Below, one piece after another: positions 8,313-17,405 of a stretch of DNA of 64,000 nucleotides. Origin of the DNA: Opitutales bacterium (GTDB lineage Bacteria > Verrucomicrobiota > Verrucomicrobiia > Opitutales > UBA953). Below the pieces are notes generated by a model. It had not been told where the DNA came from, did not search any database, and was given only the letters and a program-made list of their open reading frames with translations. The stretch lies in NCBI GenBank assembly GCA_017440935.1, contig JAFSAO010000022.1:186001-250000 (forward strand). Reading direction: 5' to 3'. The position numbers and the translations under genes are program-made. Each line of letters opens with the position of its first letter. Position 1 is the first letter of the stretch.

Positions 8313-9269
8313 ATGAACAAAACATTATCTGTTGCCCTGCTTGTTTTCGCGGGAACTGTCGGCGTGATAGCGGAGAGCGATATTAGGGATGATATCTCGG
8401 GATATGATTATAAGCAGACTCGCCATCTGAACTTCAACAACATGAGACAGGTGGGGACGAAAAATACCGCGTCGTGGACGCAAAACTGGAATTGGTCTAA
8501 TTTCCAGAAACTTGATCTCGGGCTGGACAACCGCTACGAGCTAACGTTCAAAATTTACGCAAATACGTTCAACGATACGGAAGATCCTATTTTTAACATT
8601 TATCTGGCGGGGAACAACAAGTCCATTCTCTACGGGAACTACATGGATCAGTATCACAACGGGGCGTATTATTTGGACGGATGTTCCGGTGTTTATAGCG
8701 TTAACCGAGATGTTGCCGGATTCGACAATGCCCCCGGAGCTTCGACTTGCATTCTTAGCTACGATATTCACTCGTTAGCAAGCGTCGTTTCGGAGGTTGG
8801 CGCGACACGAATGGGCGATGTCACCGGACAAGGCACAGAACTCAAAACCGGCTTCCACACCTACACGATCTTTATCGAAGCGTTTTCCGATACTTCCAAG
8901 CAGGACTTGATTCATTTTAAATACAGCGGAGCGAACAACGGGAACGCCGACGCATCGCATTCCTCCAGCTGGGGAATTCAAAATATATTTGGGATTGGTC
9001 ATAGTGAGCAACTGGATGCAGGCGTATTCTTTGCAGATGACGGAGCCTACGGAGACATTGTTCTCTCCAACTACTCCGGTGTCGACTTGACCCTTGTCAC
9101 GGAAAGTCGCACGCTGACGCCTCCGCCTGAACCTCCGGCACCGCCGGTTGTGCCGGAAGTGCCGGACGTGCCTGTTGAACCCAGCGTTCCCGAGCCGTCG
9201 GCGTTTGGTTTGCTCGCGGGCTTGGGTGCGATTGCGCTTGCGGCGTCTCGCCGCCGTCGTTCCCGCTAA
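8313..9269 (+). CDS. PEP-CTERM surface protein
   Basis: A secreted protein of 318 residues, presumably processed and anchored by an exosortase encoded elsewhere. An N-terminal signal (residues 1-20) ends before AES. The middle is a beta-rich region rich in Asn, Asp and aromatic residues with no enzyme signature I recognise; it could be a lectin-like jellyroll. A Pro/Glu/Val linker (about 268-292) precedes the tail VPEPSAFGLLAG, a hydrophobic helix and RRRR. Base composition is more AT-rich than the neighbouring murC-murB. The gene has its own promoter-like element and a strong terminator behind it, so it is probably a single-gene unit. Confidence 0.85.
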   Translation: MNKTLSVALLVFAGTVGVIAESDIRDDISGYDYKQTRHLNFNNMRQVGTKNTASWTQNWNWSNFQKLDLGLDNRYELTFKIYANTFNDTEDPIFNIYLAGNNKSILYGNYMDQYHNGAYYLDGCSGVYSVNRDVAGFDNAPGASTCILSYDIHSLASVVSEVGATRMGDVTGQGTELKTGFHTYTIFIEAFSDTSKQDLIHFKYSGANNGNADASHSSSWGIQNIFGIGHSEQLDAGVFFADDGAYGDIVLSNYSGVDLTLVTESRTLTPPPEPPAPPVVPEVPDVPVEPSVPEPSAFGLLAGLGAIALAASRRRRSR

Positions 9270-9358
9270 TTAAGCGAGATTGGTTTTAAGGTTTGTCGGG
9301 TTTTCCTTAAAAATCCGACTTCATATATATTATTGTAGATTAATGTTAGTATTAGTGG

Positions 9359-9397
9359 GCGCTTCCGAGAGTTACTCTCGGGAGCGCTTTTTTTTTT
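9359..9397. terminator. Bidirectional terminator between PEP-CTERM gene and ClC channel
   Basis: A 12-bp stem GCGCTTCCGAGA paired with TCTCGGGAGCGC (one G-U pair, loop GTTAC) is followed by about ten T. It lies between converging genes and should stop the plus-strand transcript. Confidence 0.85.
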
Positions 9398-9446
9398 AGA
9401 GAGAATGAATGTCGTTCCCGCGCGTTTCACGGGAGTCGCCGGAGAT

Positions 9447-11219
9447 TTAACGCACTTTTTCGCGCCGCATGATTTCGCCGAGCGCGAGGTAAAGGTCGGA
9501 GCGGTTAACGACTCCGAGAAGTTTTTTCGAGGTTTCGTCTTCAACGAGCGCGAGCGAATCCTCGTGTTTGCGGGAAGCGAAAATTTTCAGCGCATCGGGC
9601 AATTTCATTTCCGGCAAAAGCACGGGCAAATTGTTGCGCGAGACGTCGATGGCGATAATCGCATCGGCGAGTTCCTTGTTTTGCGCAAATTGCAAAATAT
9701 CCGAAGAGACGATGGCTCCGCGGTAGCTTTCGTCTTCGCCCGTGATGAAAATTGTCTGCGCCGGGTGGCGAATGAGGACTTTGGCGACGCGACCGAAATT
9801 GTCGTTCGGGCGGACGGTCGGCGGATTTTTCCGGGCGATTTCAATGAGGCGGACTGCCGAAAGCGGTTTGGAGAAAATGCTACGCGGACCGGAGGCGAGG
9901 GCACTGTGATACATGGATTCCGTGCGCAAAAGTCGCGCGAACCCGTGAGAAACGACAACACCGATGAGCAACGGGAACATCAGCGTTCCCGCGAGCGTAA
10001 ATTCGACAACGAGAAGCAGAGACGTCATTGGCGCGCTCGCCGCCGTCGTGAAAAACGCCGCCATGCCGACGAGTGAATACGCGATGGCGTGGTCGCCGGG
10101 AACGCCGAGTTTTGTCATCAGCGCGGAAAAAAGAAATCCGATAAATGTGCCGATGGTCAGGCTCGGTGTCAGCGCCCCGCCGACGGTTCCGACGCCGAAA
10201 ACGAAAGCGACGATTCCGACTTTGAGCGCGAGCAAAATTATCGCCTGCTCCGGCGAAAATTGTTCGGCAACGATCCCGCGAATCATCGTGTAGCCGTTTC
10301 CGGTCAATTCCGGATAAAAAATAGCCGCCACGCCGACGAGCGCTCCCGCGATTGCCAAGCGCACGGGAAGCCACGCGTGTTTTCCGTTCAGCAGTTTTCG
10401 TGCTTTTTTCAAAAGCCAAAGCCAGCCTTTTGCCGCGAGCGAGGCAATCGCGCCCAGCGCGATACAACTGACGGCGACAATCAGCTGATTGGAACCGATA
10501 ATGACGTTGCCCGAAACCTCATAAATCGGGTCGACTGCGCCGAGCAGGCTCAGCGTCAGATAGCCCGCACAACTCGCCACGAGTAGCGGCGCCAGCACGT
10601 CCAGCGTTAGCGCGCCGAGAACGATTTCTCCGACAAAAAGTCCGCCGGAAAGCGGCGTGTGAAAGGTCGCCGCCATTGCCGAAGCCGCCGCGCAAGCGAC
10701 AACGAGGCGGAGACGCGGAGCCGGTAAACTGAATTTCGAGCCGAGCCACGACGCGGCAACGGCGGAAGTCTGAATAAGCGGACCTTCCCGCCCGATTGCC
10801 GCGCCCGAGCCGATGGTAAAAACCGCAGAAAGGCTTCGCAGCAAACTCGGTTTCGGCGGAACGTAGCCGTTCCCGAGCGCAATGGCTTCCATGTATTCCG
10901 TCGCTCTCACGGGAACGAATTTGTGCATGAAAAGCAAGGTCGCTCCCGCCAAAAGTCCGCCGATTGCGGGAACGAGTATGCAATGCCATTTTTGAAGTGA
11001 GGCAAACGCGTCTACCTGCGAAAGGCCGTGCGTGAGCGTAAGTCCGTCCTGCACGCCGTGAACGCAAAGGCTGAAAACCAACGCCGTCAGCGCGCCGATA
11101 AATCCCGCGCCGAGCGCCCAGATGTAAATGAGTTGCGTGTCGCCGAGCCGAAGTTTTTCGCGCAAATTAAGCGCGAAGCGTATCCGGCGGGAGAATTTAT
11201 TTTCGGCGGAGGAAGACAT
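9447..11219 (-). CDS. ClC-family chloride channel/antiporter with C-terminal CBS domains
   Basis: An integral membrane protein of 590 residues that moves chloride, probably in exchange for protons. The selectivity-filter region GSGAAIGREGP is at residues 137-147, with E145 at the position of the gating glutamate, so an exchanger is more likely than a passive channel. About ten or more hydrophobic segments fill residues 30-430. From about 450 to the end are two CBS motifs, which in this family often bind adenine nucleotides and adjust gating. The gene is transcribed against its neighbour on the left. A palindromic repeat (about 11228-11325) separates it from the PTS gene behind it. Confidence 0.92.
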   Translation of the reverse strand: MSSSAENKFSRRIRFALNLREKLRLGDTQLIYIWALGAGFIGALTALVFSLCVHGVQDGLTLTHGLSQVDAFASLQKWHCILVPAIGGLLAGATLLFMHKFVPVRATEYMEAIALGNGYVPPKPSLLRSLSAVFTIGSGAAIGREGPLIQTSAVAASWLGSKFSLPAPRLRLVVACAAASAMAATFHTPLSGGLFVGEIVLGALTLDVLAPLLVASCAGYLTLSLLGAVDPIYEVSGNVIIGSNQLIVAVSCIALGAIASLAAKGWLWLLKKARKLLNGKHAWLPVRLAIAGALVGVAAIFYPELTGNGYTMIRGIVAEQFSPEQAIILLALKVGIVAFVFGVGTVGGALTPSLTIGTFIGFLFSALMTKLGVPGDHAIAYSLVGMAAFFTTAASAPMTSLLLVVEFTLAGTLMFPLLIGVVVSHGFARLLRTESMYHSALASGPRSIFSKPLSAVRLIEIARKNPPTVRPNDNFGRVAKVLIRHPAQTIFITGEDESYRGAIVSSDILQFAQNKELADAIIAIDVSRNNLPVLLPEMKLPDALKIFASRKHEDSLALVEDETSKKLLGVVNRSDLYLALGEIMRREKVR

Positions 11220-11227
11220 AGCGTTAG

Positions 11228-11325
11228 GAGTTCAAAATATCAGGCATCAAATATCAAGCGTCCACTTCAAAGAAACCTTAGCTCGTTGCTTGATGCCTGA
11301 TGCTCGACACTTGGGGCTTTCAAAA
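11228..11325. repeat. Imperfect palindrome of the ATCAAGC/GCTTGAT family
   Basis: ATATCAGGCATCAAATATCA near 11238 and GCTTGATGCCTGATGCTC near 11288 are arms of a long imperfect hairpin. Related palindromes lie at about 40085-40190 and 54880-55010, each between genes. No coding potential. Confidence 0.7.
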
Positions 11326-11336
11326 ATTATCAATTA

Positions 11337-11783
11337 CTATGAAATGAGGCTTTTCAGCTCGGCAAGAAGCGCGGCGGGATCCGGGACGCGCCCGTCGGGA
11401 GTGACGGTTTTCGTGTCTTTGTGCCAACGCAAAATTTTCTGCATGAGCAAAAGGTAATCGCGGATCATTGCTGCGGGAACGCCGAGGAGGAGGACGAGGT
11501 GGGCGCGGTTGTCCGCATCGTCCCACGGGATTCCGGCTTCGGAAACGCCGACGGCAATGCGGATTTCGTCGAGCGCGTCCGTGCGTCCGTGCGGGAGCGC
11601 GAGTCCGCGTCCGAGAAACGTGGACGAAGTGTGTTCGCGTTCGATTGCCGCCGCTTTCATGGCTTCAATGGCTTCGGGGCTTGCGGCTTGCTCTTTTTCA
11701 AAGGCGGAAAAAAGGGATTGGAGCGCATCGTCGCGGGACGCGTTCCCGCAGAGGAGGACAGGTTGTTCGAGGACGTTCGGCAT
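11337..11783 (-). CDS. PTS IIA-type phosphotransfer protein (PtsN/fructose-like)
   Basis: A 148-residue cytosolic protein of the EIIA fructose/nitrogen family, which accepts phosphate on a histidine from HPr or NPr. The active-site stretch GRGLALPHGRTD places the phosphorylated His at 65. The downstream VLLLGVPA and the ending LLAELKSLIS fit the fold. No sugar permease or HPr gene is nearby, so a regulatory PtsN-like role is as likely as sugar transport. It is transcribed away from prmB and lies on the same strand as the ClC gene. Confidence 0.85.
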   Translation of the reverse strand: MPNVLEQPVLLCGNASRDDALQSLFSAFEKEQAASPEAIEAMKAAAIEREHTSSTFLGRGLALPHGRTDALDEIRIAVGVSEAGIPWDDADNRAHLVLLLGVPAAMIRDYLLLMQKILRWHKDTKTVTPDGRVPDPAALLAELKSLIS

Positions 11784-11837
11784 AGTCTGGGAAAACGCCC
11801 GAAAAACTAACAGAAATTTGCCTCAGGCAAAAGAGAG

Positions 11838-12062
11838 AAACCACGAATGAACACAAATAAACACGAATTATTTTTTTTTGTTTGATATAGATGTAGCAGA
11901 TTCAAACAGATGAAAAACTTCGCGATTTTGCACGATTTATTTACCGCTAAGTAATGAAGGTAAAAAAACTTTATAGTAATTTCTGTAAAAAACATCTGAT
12001 TTCATCTGTTCAATCTGTGTAAAAAATTCGTGTTAATTTGCGGTTATTCGTGGTTATATTTC
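11838..12062. repeat. Nested intergenic palindrome (CACGAAT/ATTCGTG and CAGAT/ATCTG words)
   Basis: The arm at about 11841-11871 (AACCACGAATGAACAC onward) is matched by its inverted, slightly changed copy at about 12030-12058. Inside it, CAGATTCAAACAGATGAAA near 11899 is matched by TTTCATCTGTTCAATCTG near 12000. This fills most of the 286-bp gap between the PTS IIA gene and prmB. The outer arms recur singly at 14207-14243 and 46232-46272. Confidence 0.7.
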
Positions 12063-12069
12063 CTCTTTC

Positions 12070-13014
12070 ATGAAAAATCTCAAAAACGACGAAAACATTT
12101 TTGCGGGAACGGAAGTGCTGGTTACTTTGCGCGATTGGACGCGCTTTGCCGTTTCTCTGTTTTCAAAAAGCGGACTCTTTTTCGGGCAGGGCATGAGCAC
12201 GGCTTACGACGAAGCCGTTTATCTGCTTTGCCACACGCTCGGCTTGCCGACGGACGGCGGTGTGGAAACTTTTTTTGATGCAAAGCTGACGGCGCCGGAA
12301 ATTTCCGCCGTGAAAGACGTGCTTTTCCGCCGTGCGGAAGAACGCGTTCCCGCCGCCTATATCACGCGTGAAGCGTGGCTCGGGGATTTCCGTTTTTATG
12401 TGGACGAACGCACGATTGTGCCGCGCTCGTATTTCGTGGAAATGATTCCGGAAAAAATCCTGCCGTGGATTCCGGGAATGGATGCGGAGGCGGTCGAACG
12501 CGTTGCCGACGTTTGCACGGGCGGCGCGTCGATCGCGATTTTGCTCGCGCACGCGTTCCCGAACGCGCAGGTGGACGCTTGCGATATTTCCGATGCGGCG
12601 CTTGAAGTGGCGCACAAAAACGTTTCCGACTACGGTTTGGACGAACGCGTTTCGCTGTGGAAAAGCGATGTGCTCGACGGCGTTCCCGCGGACGATGCGA
12701 GCTACGACATCATCGTCAGCAACCCGCCTTATGAGCCGGAGGAACTGCGCGAAACGCTTCCGGAGGAATTTCGCCGCGAACCCGACAACGCGCTGTTTTC
12801 CGGAGCGGACGGACTGGACGTGATTCGTAAATTGCTCCCGCAGGCGGCGAAAAAACTCAAGCGCAACGGCGTGTTGCTCATCGAAGTCGGCGGCTTGCAG
12901 GACGCGCTCGCGGAAGCGTTCCCGCAACTCGAAATTTCGTGGTTGGAAACGGCGGACGGCTCGGACTGCATTTGCGCGATTTCCGCTTCGTCCCTGCGCG
13001 AAGTTTTTGCCTGA
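12070..13014 (+). CDS. prmB: Protein-(glutamine-N5) methyltransferase, PrmB type
   Basis: A SAM-dependent enzyme that methylates a glutamine, in PrmB that of ribosomal protein L3; the related PrmC acts on release factors. The 314-residue protein has motif I DVCTGGASIA at 147-156 and the catalytic NPPY at 218-221. The N-terminal domain with RTIVPRSYFVEMI near 114 resembles the PrmB version (RTLVPRS) more than PrmC. It starts a plus-strand pair with the MBL hydrolase, 14 bp apart. PrmC cannot be fully excluded without an alignment. Confidence 0.85.
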   Translation: MKNLKNDENIFAGTEVLVTLRDWTRFAVSLFSKSGLFFGQGMSTAYDEAVYLLCHTLGLPTDGGVETFFDAKLTAPEISAVKDVLFRRAEERVPAAYITREAWLGDFRFYVDERTIVPRSYFVEMIPEKILPWIPGMDAEAVERVADVCTGGASIAILLAHAFPNAQVDACDISDAALEVAHKNVSDYGLDERVSLWKSDVLDGVPADDASYDIIVSNPPYEPEELRETLPEEFRREPDNALFSGADGLDVIRKLLPQAAKKLKRNGVLLIEVGGLQDALAEAFPQLEISWLETADGSDCICAISASSLREVFA

Positions 13015-13028
13015 ACCTACGTTCCCGT

Positions 13029-13826
13029 ATGAAAAAACTTTCGTTTCAAATCATCGGAAGCAGTTCTTCGGGAAACTGCGCCGTGTTGCGTTCGCCGAAT
13101 TGCACGCTACTCATCGATGCCGGTTTTTCCGGAAAAAAAATTAAGGAAAATCTCGCAACGCTCGGGCTTTCCCTGCGCGATATCGATGCCGTTTTTTTCA
13201 CGCACGAACACTCCGACCACAGCGAAGGCGCGCGCGGGCTTTCCCGCGAGGAACATTTGAGCTTTTTCGCAAATCGCCTGACGGCGGAAGGCATAGACCG
13301 CAAACTTTCCCGGCGCCTCGACTGGCAGTTCTTCGAGACGGGAACGACGTTTGAGTTTTGCGACTTGCGCGTGACGACGTTTGCGATTCCGCACGATACG
13401 AACGATCCCGTGGGCTTCGTTTTCTCCTGCGGGGAAACCGCGGGAACGACGGAAAAACTCGCGTGGGTTACCGATTGCGGGAAAATCACGAATCCCGTGC
13501 GCCGCGCCGTTGCCGATGTCAACGCGCTGGTGCTCGAATCCAACTATGACGAAAAAATGCTCGATGCTTCCGAGCGGCCGCTCGAACTCAAAGCGCGCAT
13601 TCGCGGCACGCACGGGCATTTGTCCAACGACGCGGCGGCGGCGTTTTTGCGGGAATACGAAAACGACAGGCTCGAACGCGTGTTTTTCGCGCACGTGAGT
13701 CGCGAGTGCAACGCTTGCGGGAACGTCGAACGCGTTTGCGTTCCCGCGCTCGGCGCGCGCGCGTCCTGCGCGACGGTCGTCGATCCGCTCGCGTTTTTGC
13801 CGAAAAACGCCGGCTGGGGATTTTAG
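13029..13826 (+). CDS. Metallo-beta-lactamase-fold hydrolase (YycJ/WalJ-like)
   Basis: The 265-residue protein starts at ATG 13029, where the beta-lactamase fold begins (FQIIGSSSSGN); an upstream in-frame start at 12939 would lie inside prmB and is not used here. The zinc-binding motif THEHSDH is at residues 58-64. A DAG near 30 and a late ESNYD are typical of the YycJ/WalJ branch, thought to be nucleases acting on DNA ends. A late H-x-S stretch completes the metal site. It follows prmB by 14 bp, so the two are probably co-transcribed. The biological substrate is not known from sequence. Confidence 0.85.
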   Translation: MKKLSFQIIGSSSSGNCAVLRSPNCTLLIDAGFSGKKIKENLATLGLSLRDIDAVFFTHEHSDHSEGARGLSREEHLSFFANRLTAEGIDRKLSRRLDWQFFETGTTFEFCDLRVTTFAIPHDTNDPVGFVFSCGETAGTTEKLAWVTDCGKITNPVRRAVADVNALVLESNYDEKMLDASERPLELKARIRGTHGHLSNDAAAAFLREYENDRLERVFFAHVSRECNACGNVERVCVPALGARASCATVVDPLAFLPKNAGWGF

Positions 13827-13841
13827 TAGGCGCGAACGCAC

Positions 13842-13884
13842 TTACTAAATTGCGAATCTCAAATCCCGAATCTCGAATTTGTTT
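13842..13884. repeat. CGAATCTC-word repeat
   Basis: GCGAATCTCAAATCCCGAATCTCGAAT is a run of related words after the MBL gene. The same vocabulary forms a full palindrome at 15105-15186. Function unknown. Confidence 0.5.
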
Positions 13885-13895
13885 TCTTTCCCAGA

Positions 13896-14189
13896 ATGAA
13901 ACCGTATTTGTGTTGGTTGCTCGGTGCTGCGTTTGCATTCTTCGCCGGATCCGTATTCGAGGAGTATTGGATTTGTGCCGTTGCGTTCGTTGTCGCCGTC
14001 GGAGTCGTTGTCGTTTGGATTTTCCGCAGATTTAGGCCGGAAGATTTGAAAAAGTTCAAAAGTTCTAAAGAAATACCGGACCCAAAAGAGCAACAGACCC
14101 GTAGAATCTTTTTTCGCATAGTCTTGGGGATTATCTCTCTAAAGATTCTCCTTTTCTTGTTCTTTCTTTACGAAAAATCGGGACATTGA
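13896..14189 (+). CDS. Small membrane protein, unknown function
   Basis: A 97-residue protein with hydrophobic segments at about residues 4-20, 25-43 and 71-90 and a charged central loop (RRFRPEDLKKFKSS). The first two helices are close enough for a hairpin. I recognise no family. It lies between the MBL hydrolase and yebC and is flanked by repeats on both sides. The start at 13896 is the first ATG. It is more AT-rich than neighbouring genes. Coding status is probable from the consistent membrane pattern but not certain. Confidence 0.5.
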   Translation: MKPYLCWLLGAAFAFFAGSVFEEYWICAVAFVVAVGVVVVWIFRRFRPEDLKKFKSSKEIPDPKEQQTRRIFFRIVLGIISLKILLFLFFLYEKSGH

Positions 14190-14206
14190 AAATTTTTCCG
14201 TTTGAA

Positions 14207-14243
14207 GAAATTCGTGTTTATCGGTGTTCATTCGTGGTTCCCG
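14207..14243. repeat. ATTCGTGTTTATCGGTGTTC repeat arm
   Basis: This matches an arm of the palindrome at 11838-12062 and the copy at 46232-46272, ending in CATTCGTGGTTC. It is located between the small membrane gene and yebC. Confidence 0.6.
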
Positions 14244-14342
14244 TTTTCTTTGTTCGCTTCGGCAAATTTCAATTTGCGAGTGCTGCGGGAACGCTTTATA
14301 AAAGGCTTCACTCAATTTTTTAACCTGTAGAATAAATTACCT

Positions 14343-15086
14343 ATGTCTGGTCACAGTAAATGGGCAACGACGAAGCGTCACAAGGGCGCAATCGACGCTA
14401 AACGCGGCAAGATTTTCAGCAATCTCGCCAAGGAAATCACCCTCGCCGCACGCGCCGGCGGCGGAGACCCGAATGCCAACGTGCGCCTGCGCTCCGTGCT
14501 TTTGCGCGCCCGCGCGGCAAATATGCCGTCGGACAATATCGACCGCGCCATCAAGAAGGGCACGGGCGAACTTCCCGGTCTCGTCTACGAAGAAATGCTT
14601 TATGAAGGCTACGCTCCGGGCGGAGTCGGGCTCATTGTCGAAGTAACGACGGACAACAAAAACCGCGCCATCGGCGAAATTCGCAGCACGTTTACGAAAA
14701 ACGGCGGCAACCTCGCAAACTCCGGTGCGCTTACGAGCTTTTTCCAACGCAAAGGGCAAATCATCATTTCCGCAGAAGTAATCGGCGAAGACGAATTGAT
14801 GGAAATCGCCCTCGAAGCGGGAGCGGAAGACATTAAAAACAACGGCGATTTTTACGAAGTCATCACCGCCGTCAGCGATTACGATTCCGTCGCCAAAGCG
14901 CTTGAAGACAAGCAAATCAAATCCGAATCCTCCGACCTCGTTTACCTGCCGAACGTCGAAGTTCCGATTTCTGATGCCGATACGGCAAAGAAAATCCAAA
15001 AACTCATCGACGCGCTCGAAGATCTCGACGACGTGAAAGCCGTTCACTCGAACGACGACATCGCCGACGGGCTTCTCGACGGATAA
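14343..15086 (+). CDS. yebC: YebC/PmpR (TACO1) family protein
   Basis: A 247-residue cytosolic protein. The start MSGHSKWATTKRHKGAIDAK is the hallmark of the family, with ARAGGGDPNAN and YEGYAPGGVG following. Family members have been described both as DNA-binding regulators and as translation factors that help ribosomes at polyproline stretches. Length is normal. It stands alone between two repeat-rich gaps. A palindrome ending in a long T run (15105-15186) follows it and may terminate its transcript. Confidence 0.95.
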   Translation: MSGHSKWATTKRHKGAIDAKRGKIFSNLAKEITLAARAGGGDPNANVRLRSVLLRARAANMPSDNIDRAIKKGTGELPGLVYEEMLYEGYAPGGVGLIVEVTTDNKNRAIGEIRSTFTKNGGNLANSGALTSFFQRKGQIIISAEVIGEDELMEIALEAGAEDIKNNGDFYEVITAVSDYDSVAKALEDKQIKSESSDLVYLPNVEVPISDADTAKKIQKLIDALEDLDDVKAVHSNDDIADGLLDG

Positions 15087-15104
15087 AAAACGAAGTATTT
15101 TATC

Positions 15105-15186
15105 CGTAATCGCGAATATCGAATTTCGAATCTCGAATGAAATAATTCGGAATTCGGGATTCGATATTCGAGATTTTTTTTTTTTT
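15105..15186 (+). repeat. Palindrome of TTCGAATCTCGAAT words ending in a T run
   Basis: AATATCGAATTTCGAATCTC near 15116 is mirrored by GGGATTCGATATTCGAGATT near 15155, followed by about twelve T. It can act as a terminator for yebC while belonging to the intergenic palindrome class seen elsewhere in the window. Confidence 0.65.
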
Positions 15187-15193
15187 CTAAAAA

Positions 15194-15706
15194 ATGCAGC
15201 CCCGTAAGCCGTTCACGAAAAAGAAAGCGCCGTTCCCGCCGTTCAATCCGATCCGGGTCGCGGCGCGTGCCGTGATTGTGCGCGACGGGAAGTTGCTCGT
15301 CGTGATTTTGCGCGACGATTCCGGTCCGTTTTACATTCTTCCCGGAGGCGGACAAAAACACGGCGAAACGCTCGCGGAAACCGTGCGGCGGGAATGTTCG
15401 GAAGAGCTCGGCATCACCGTGCGTCCGGGAAAAATGCTCTACATCCGCGAATACATCGGGCGTAACCATGCATTCAAGGCGCGCCACAAAGCATTTCATC
15501 AGGTCGAAATCGTTTTTGAGTGTGAAATCGAAAACGAAGACAACATCGGGCACGGTTCCGAAGAAGACAAACGCCAAGTCGGTTTCACTTGGGTGCCGCT
15601 TTCGGAATTGCGCGAAGCCCGCTTGTTCCCGTCCGTTTTTAAAACGTTTTTGCGGGAAGACAACACGCTCGATATTCCGCCGGGTTATCTCGGCGACATA
15701 AATTAA
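15194..15706 (+). CDS. Nudix hydrolase
   Basis: A 170-residue cytosolic hydrolase of nucleoside diphosphates linked to another moiety. The Nudix box fits G-x5-E-x7-RE-x2-EE-x-G at residues 52-74, with R66-E67 and E70-E71 as the metal-binding signature. A basic N-terminal stretch (PRKPFTKKKAPF) precedes the fold. The substrate cannot be predicted from the box. It stands upstream of pstB with a 150-bp gap, and nothing ties it to phosphate control beyond position. Confidence 0.88.
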   Translation: MQPRKPFTKKKAPFPPFNPIRVAARAVIVRDGKLLVVILRDDSGPFYILPGGGQKHGETLAETVRRECSEELGITVRPGKMLYIREYIGRNHAFKARHKAFHQVEIVFECEIENEDNIGHGSEEDKRQVGFTWVPLSELREARLFPSVFKTFLREDNTLDIPPGYLGDIN

Positions 15707-15855
15707 GACGTCCCTTTTCGGGCGTTCCCGTATTTTGCGGGAGAATTCGGTGTCCCCGTCGGGTTCGGGAAACTTAGGAAGATTTTTGTTTAACGAAAAT
15801 CTAACATTCCCCAAATACGGAACGAACATTTGCGGGGTAAGATTCGGTGACAAAA

Positions 15856-16617
15856 ATGAATACGACACCGAAAATCTCCGCGAAAAATCTGAACTTTTTC
15901 TACGGGAACCATCAGGCGCTTTTTGAAAATAATTTGGATATCGCCGCAAACCGCATCACGGCTGTCATCGGTCCGTCCGGTTGCGGAAAATCCACACATT
16001 TGCGGACATACAACCGCATTTTTGAGCTTTACCGCGAGCAACGCTGCGAGGGCGAAATCCTGCTCGACGGCGTGAACATTCTCGACAAAAGTGTCGACGT
16101 ATTGGAACTGCGACGAAAAGTCGGAATGATTTTCCAAAAACCGACGCCGTTTCCCATGTCGGTTTTCGACAATGTGGCGTATCCGCTTCGCCTGCATTTC
16201 AAAAAAACGCGCAACGAAATCGCGGACGACGTGGAGCGCGCTCTGCGCGGCGCATCGCTCTGGGACGAAGTGAAAGACAAACTTTCGGCGAGCGGACTCG
16301 CACTTTCCGGCGGACAGCAGCAGCGCCTTTGCATCGCCCGCGCCATCGCCGCCGAGCCGGAAGTTTTACTCATGGACGAACCGACAAGCGCAATCGATCC
16401 CGTGGCGACGCTTAAAATCGAGGAGCTTTTGCTCGGACTGAAAGAACGCTTCACGATTGTTATCGTCACCCACAATATGCAACAGGCGGCGCGCGTCAGC
16501 GACGACACGGCGTTTTTCTACAAAGGCAAAATCGTCGAGTTTTCCGACACGAAAACGATATTTTCCAATCCGAAAAACAGACAAACGGAAGATTACATTA
16601 CGGGACGATTCGGATAA
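15856..16617 (+). CDS. pstB: Phosphate ABC transporter ATPase PstB
   Basis: The ATPase of the high-affinity phosphate importer, 253 residues from the ATG at 15856 (a GTG at 15847 is an alternative). Walker [10 protein letters not shown] is at 39-47, followed by HLRTYNRI, where most PstB proteins have FLR. The signature LSGGQQQR is near 150 and Walker [13 protein letters not shown] near 170. The phosphate-specific stretch around [18 protein letters not shown] supports PstB over other ATPases. The permease genes pstC and pstA and the binding protein pstS are absent here, so they must lie elsewhere. phoU, phoB and phoR follow. Confidence 0.94.
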   Translation: MNTTPKISAKNLNFFYGNHQALFENNLDIAANRITAVIGPSGCGKSTHLRTYNRIFELYREQRCEGEILLDGVNILDKSVDVLELRRKVGMIFQKPTPFPMSVFDNVAYPLRLHFKKTRNEIADDVERALRGASLWDEVKDKLSASGLALSGGQQQRLCIARAIAAEPEVLLMDEPTSAIDPVATLKIEELLLGLKERFTIVIVTHNMQQAARVSDDTAFFYKGKIVEFSDTKTIFSNPKNRQTEDYITGRFG

Positions 16618-16618
16618 T

Positions 16619-16671
16619 TAAAAAGAATTAGGAATGAGAAATTAGTAATTAGGAGTAAGGAATTAGAATTT
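16619..16671. repeat. AATTAGGAAT-word repeat between pstB and phoU
   Basis: The gap is almost entirely variants of AATTAGGAATGAG. The complementary vocabulary fills 18116-18164 and a full palindrome fills 23459-23553. Being on the transcribed strand inside the operon, it would be part of the mRNA. Confidence 0.6.
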
Positions 16672-17334
16672 ATGAAAGAGCATTTTACGCAGGAAATTTC
16701 ACAGTTGAAGCGCCACTTGGCGCGTCAGGCATCGGAAGCGGAGCGCTCGCTCGGGAAAGCCTTGCGCGCCGTCGCAACGTTTGATTCCGTGCTGGCGGCG
16801 GAAGTCGCCGAAAACGATTACGCCATCGACTGCGAAGAAATTCGCATTGAGGAAGATTGCCTGAAAATACTCGCGCTTTACCAGCCGGTGGCAACGGATT
16901 TGCGCACGATTGTTACCGTGCTGAAAATTAACGCCGAAATCGAGCGTGTCGCCGACATGGCGGTCAACATTGCCGAGCGCACAAAAAGTGTCGCCGAATC
17001 CGGCGTTCCCGCAGACAAGCGCATCGATTTTTCAAAAATGGCAGCGGCGGCAACGGCGATGCTTAAAGACGCGCTCGACGCTTTCGCATACCGCGATCCC
17101 GCCGCCGCTCGCGCCGTGATTTCGCGTGACGACGAAGTGGACGCGCTCCATTCCGGAAACATCAAATGTATTCAAAAAAACATTACGGATTATCCGGAAT
17201 ACGCGTCGTATTATCTTTCCTGCATGACGATTTCAAAAAATCTCGAACGCATCGGCGATGTCGCCACCAACATTTGCGAAGACGTGATTTACCTCGAATG
17301 CGGAAACATTGTCCGCCACGGGAACGCGGGATAG
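16672..17334 (+). CDS. phoU: Phosphate signalling protein PhoU
   Basis: A 220-residue, helix-rich cytosolic protein that links the Pst transporter to the PhoR kinase and keeps the Pho response off when phosphate is plentiful. Two PhoU helical repeats are visible. The metal-binding style stretches DYAIDCEEIRIEEDCLKI near 45 and ERIGDVATNICED near 190 are typical, as are DLRTIVTVLKINAEIERV and MTISKNLERI. Its position between pstB and phoB fits its role. Start ATG at 16672 is preceded only by the AATTAGG repeat, without a strong ribosome site. Confidence 0.94.
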   Translation: MKEHFTQEISQLKRHLARQASEAERSLGKALRAVATFDSVLAAEVAENDYAIDCEEIRIEEDCLKILALYQPVATDLRTIVTVLKINAEIERVADMAVNIAERTKSVAESGVPADKRIDFSKMAAAATAMLKDALDAFAYRDPAAARAVISRDDEVDALHSGNIKCIQKNITDYPEYASYYLSCMTISKNLERIGDVATNICEDVIYLECGNIVRHGNAG

Positions 17335-17405
17335 AACTTCGCTTCCCGCTTGAAAAGACGCTTTAACCTTCGGATTTTAAGCGTTAAACTCTCACAAAAA
17401 CTTCT

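Noticed and set aside
12939-13028. Upstream start of the MBL hydrolase inside prmB
   Set aside because: It adds 30 residues with no match to the fold, while ATG 13029 gives a clean family start.
15044-15949. Long antisense open frame (301 codons) across the Nudix gene, and others such as 36744-37559 opposite metY
   Set aside because: The plus-strand Nudix and minus-strand metY proteins are clear family members; long opposite frames are a by-product of GC-rich codon use.
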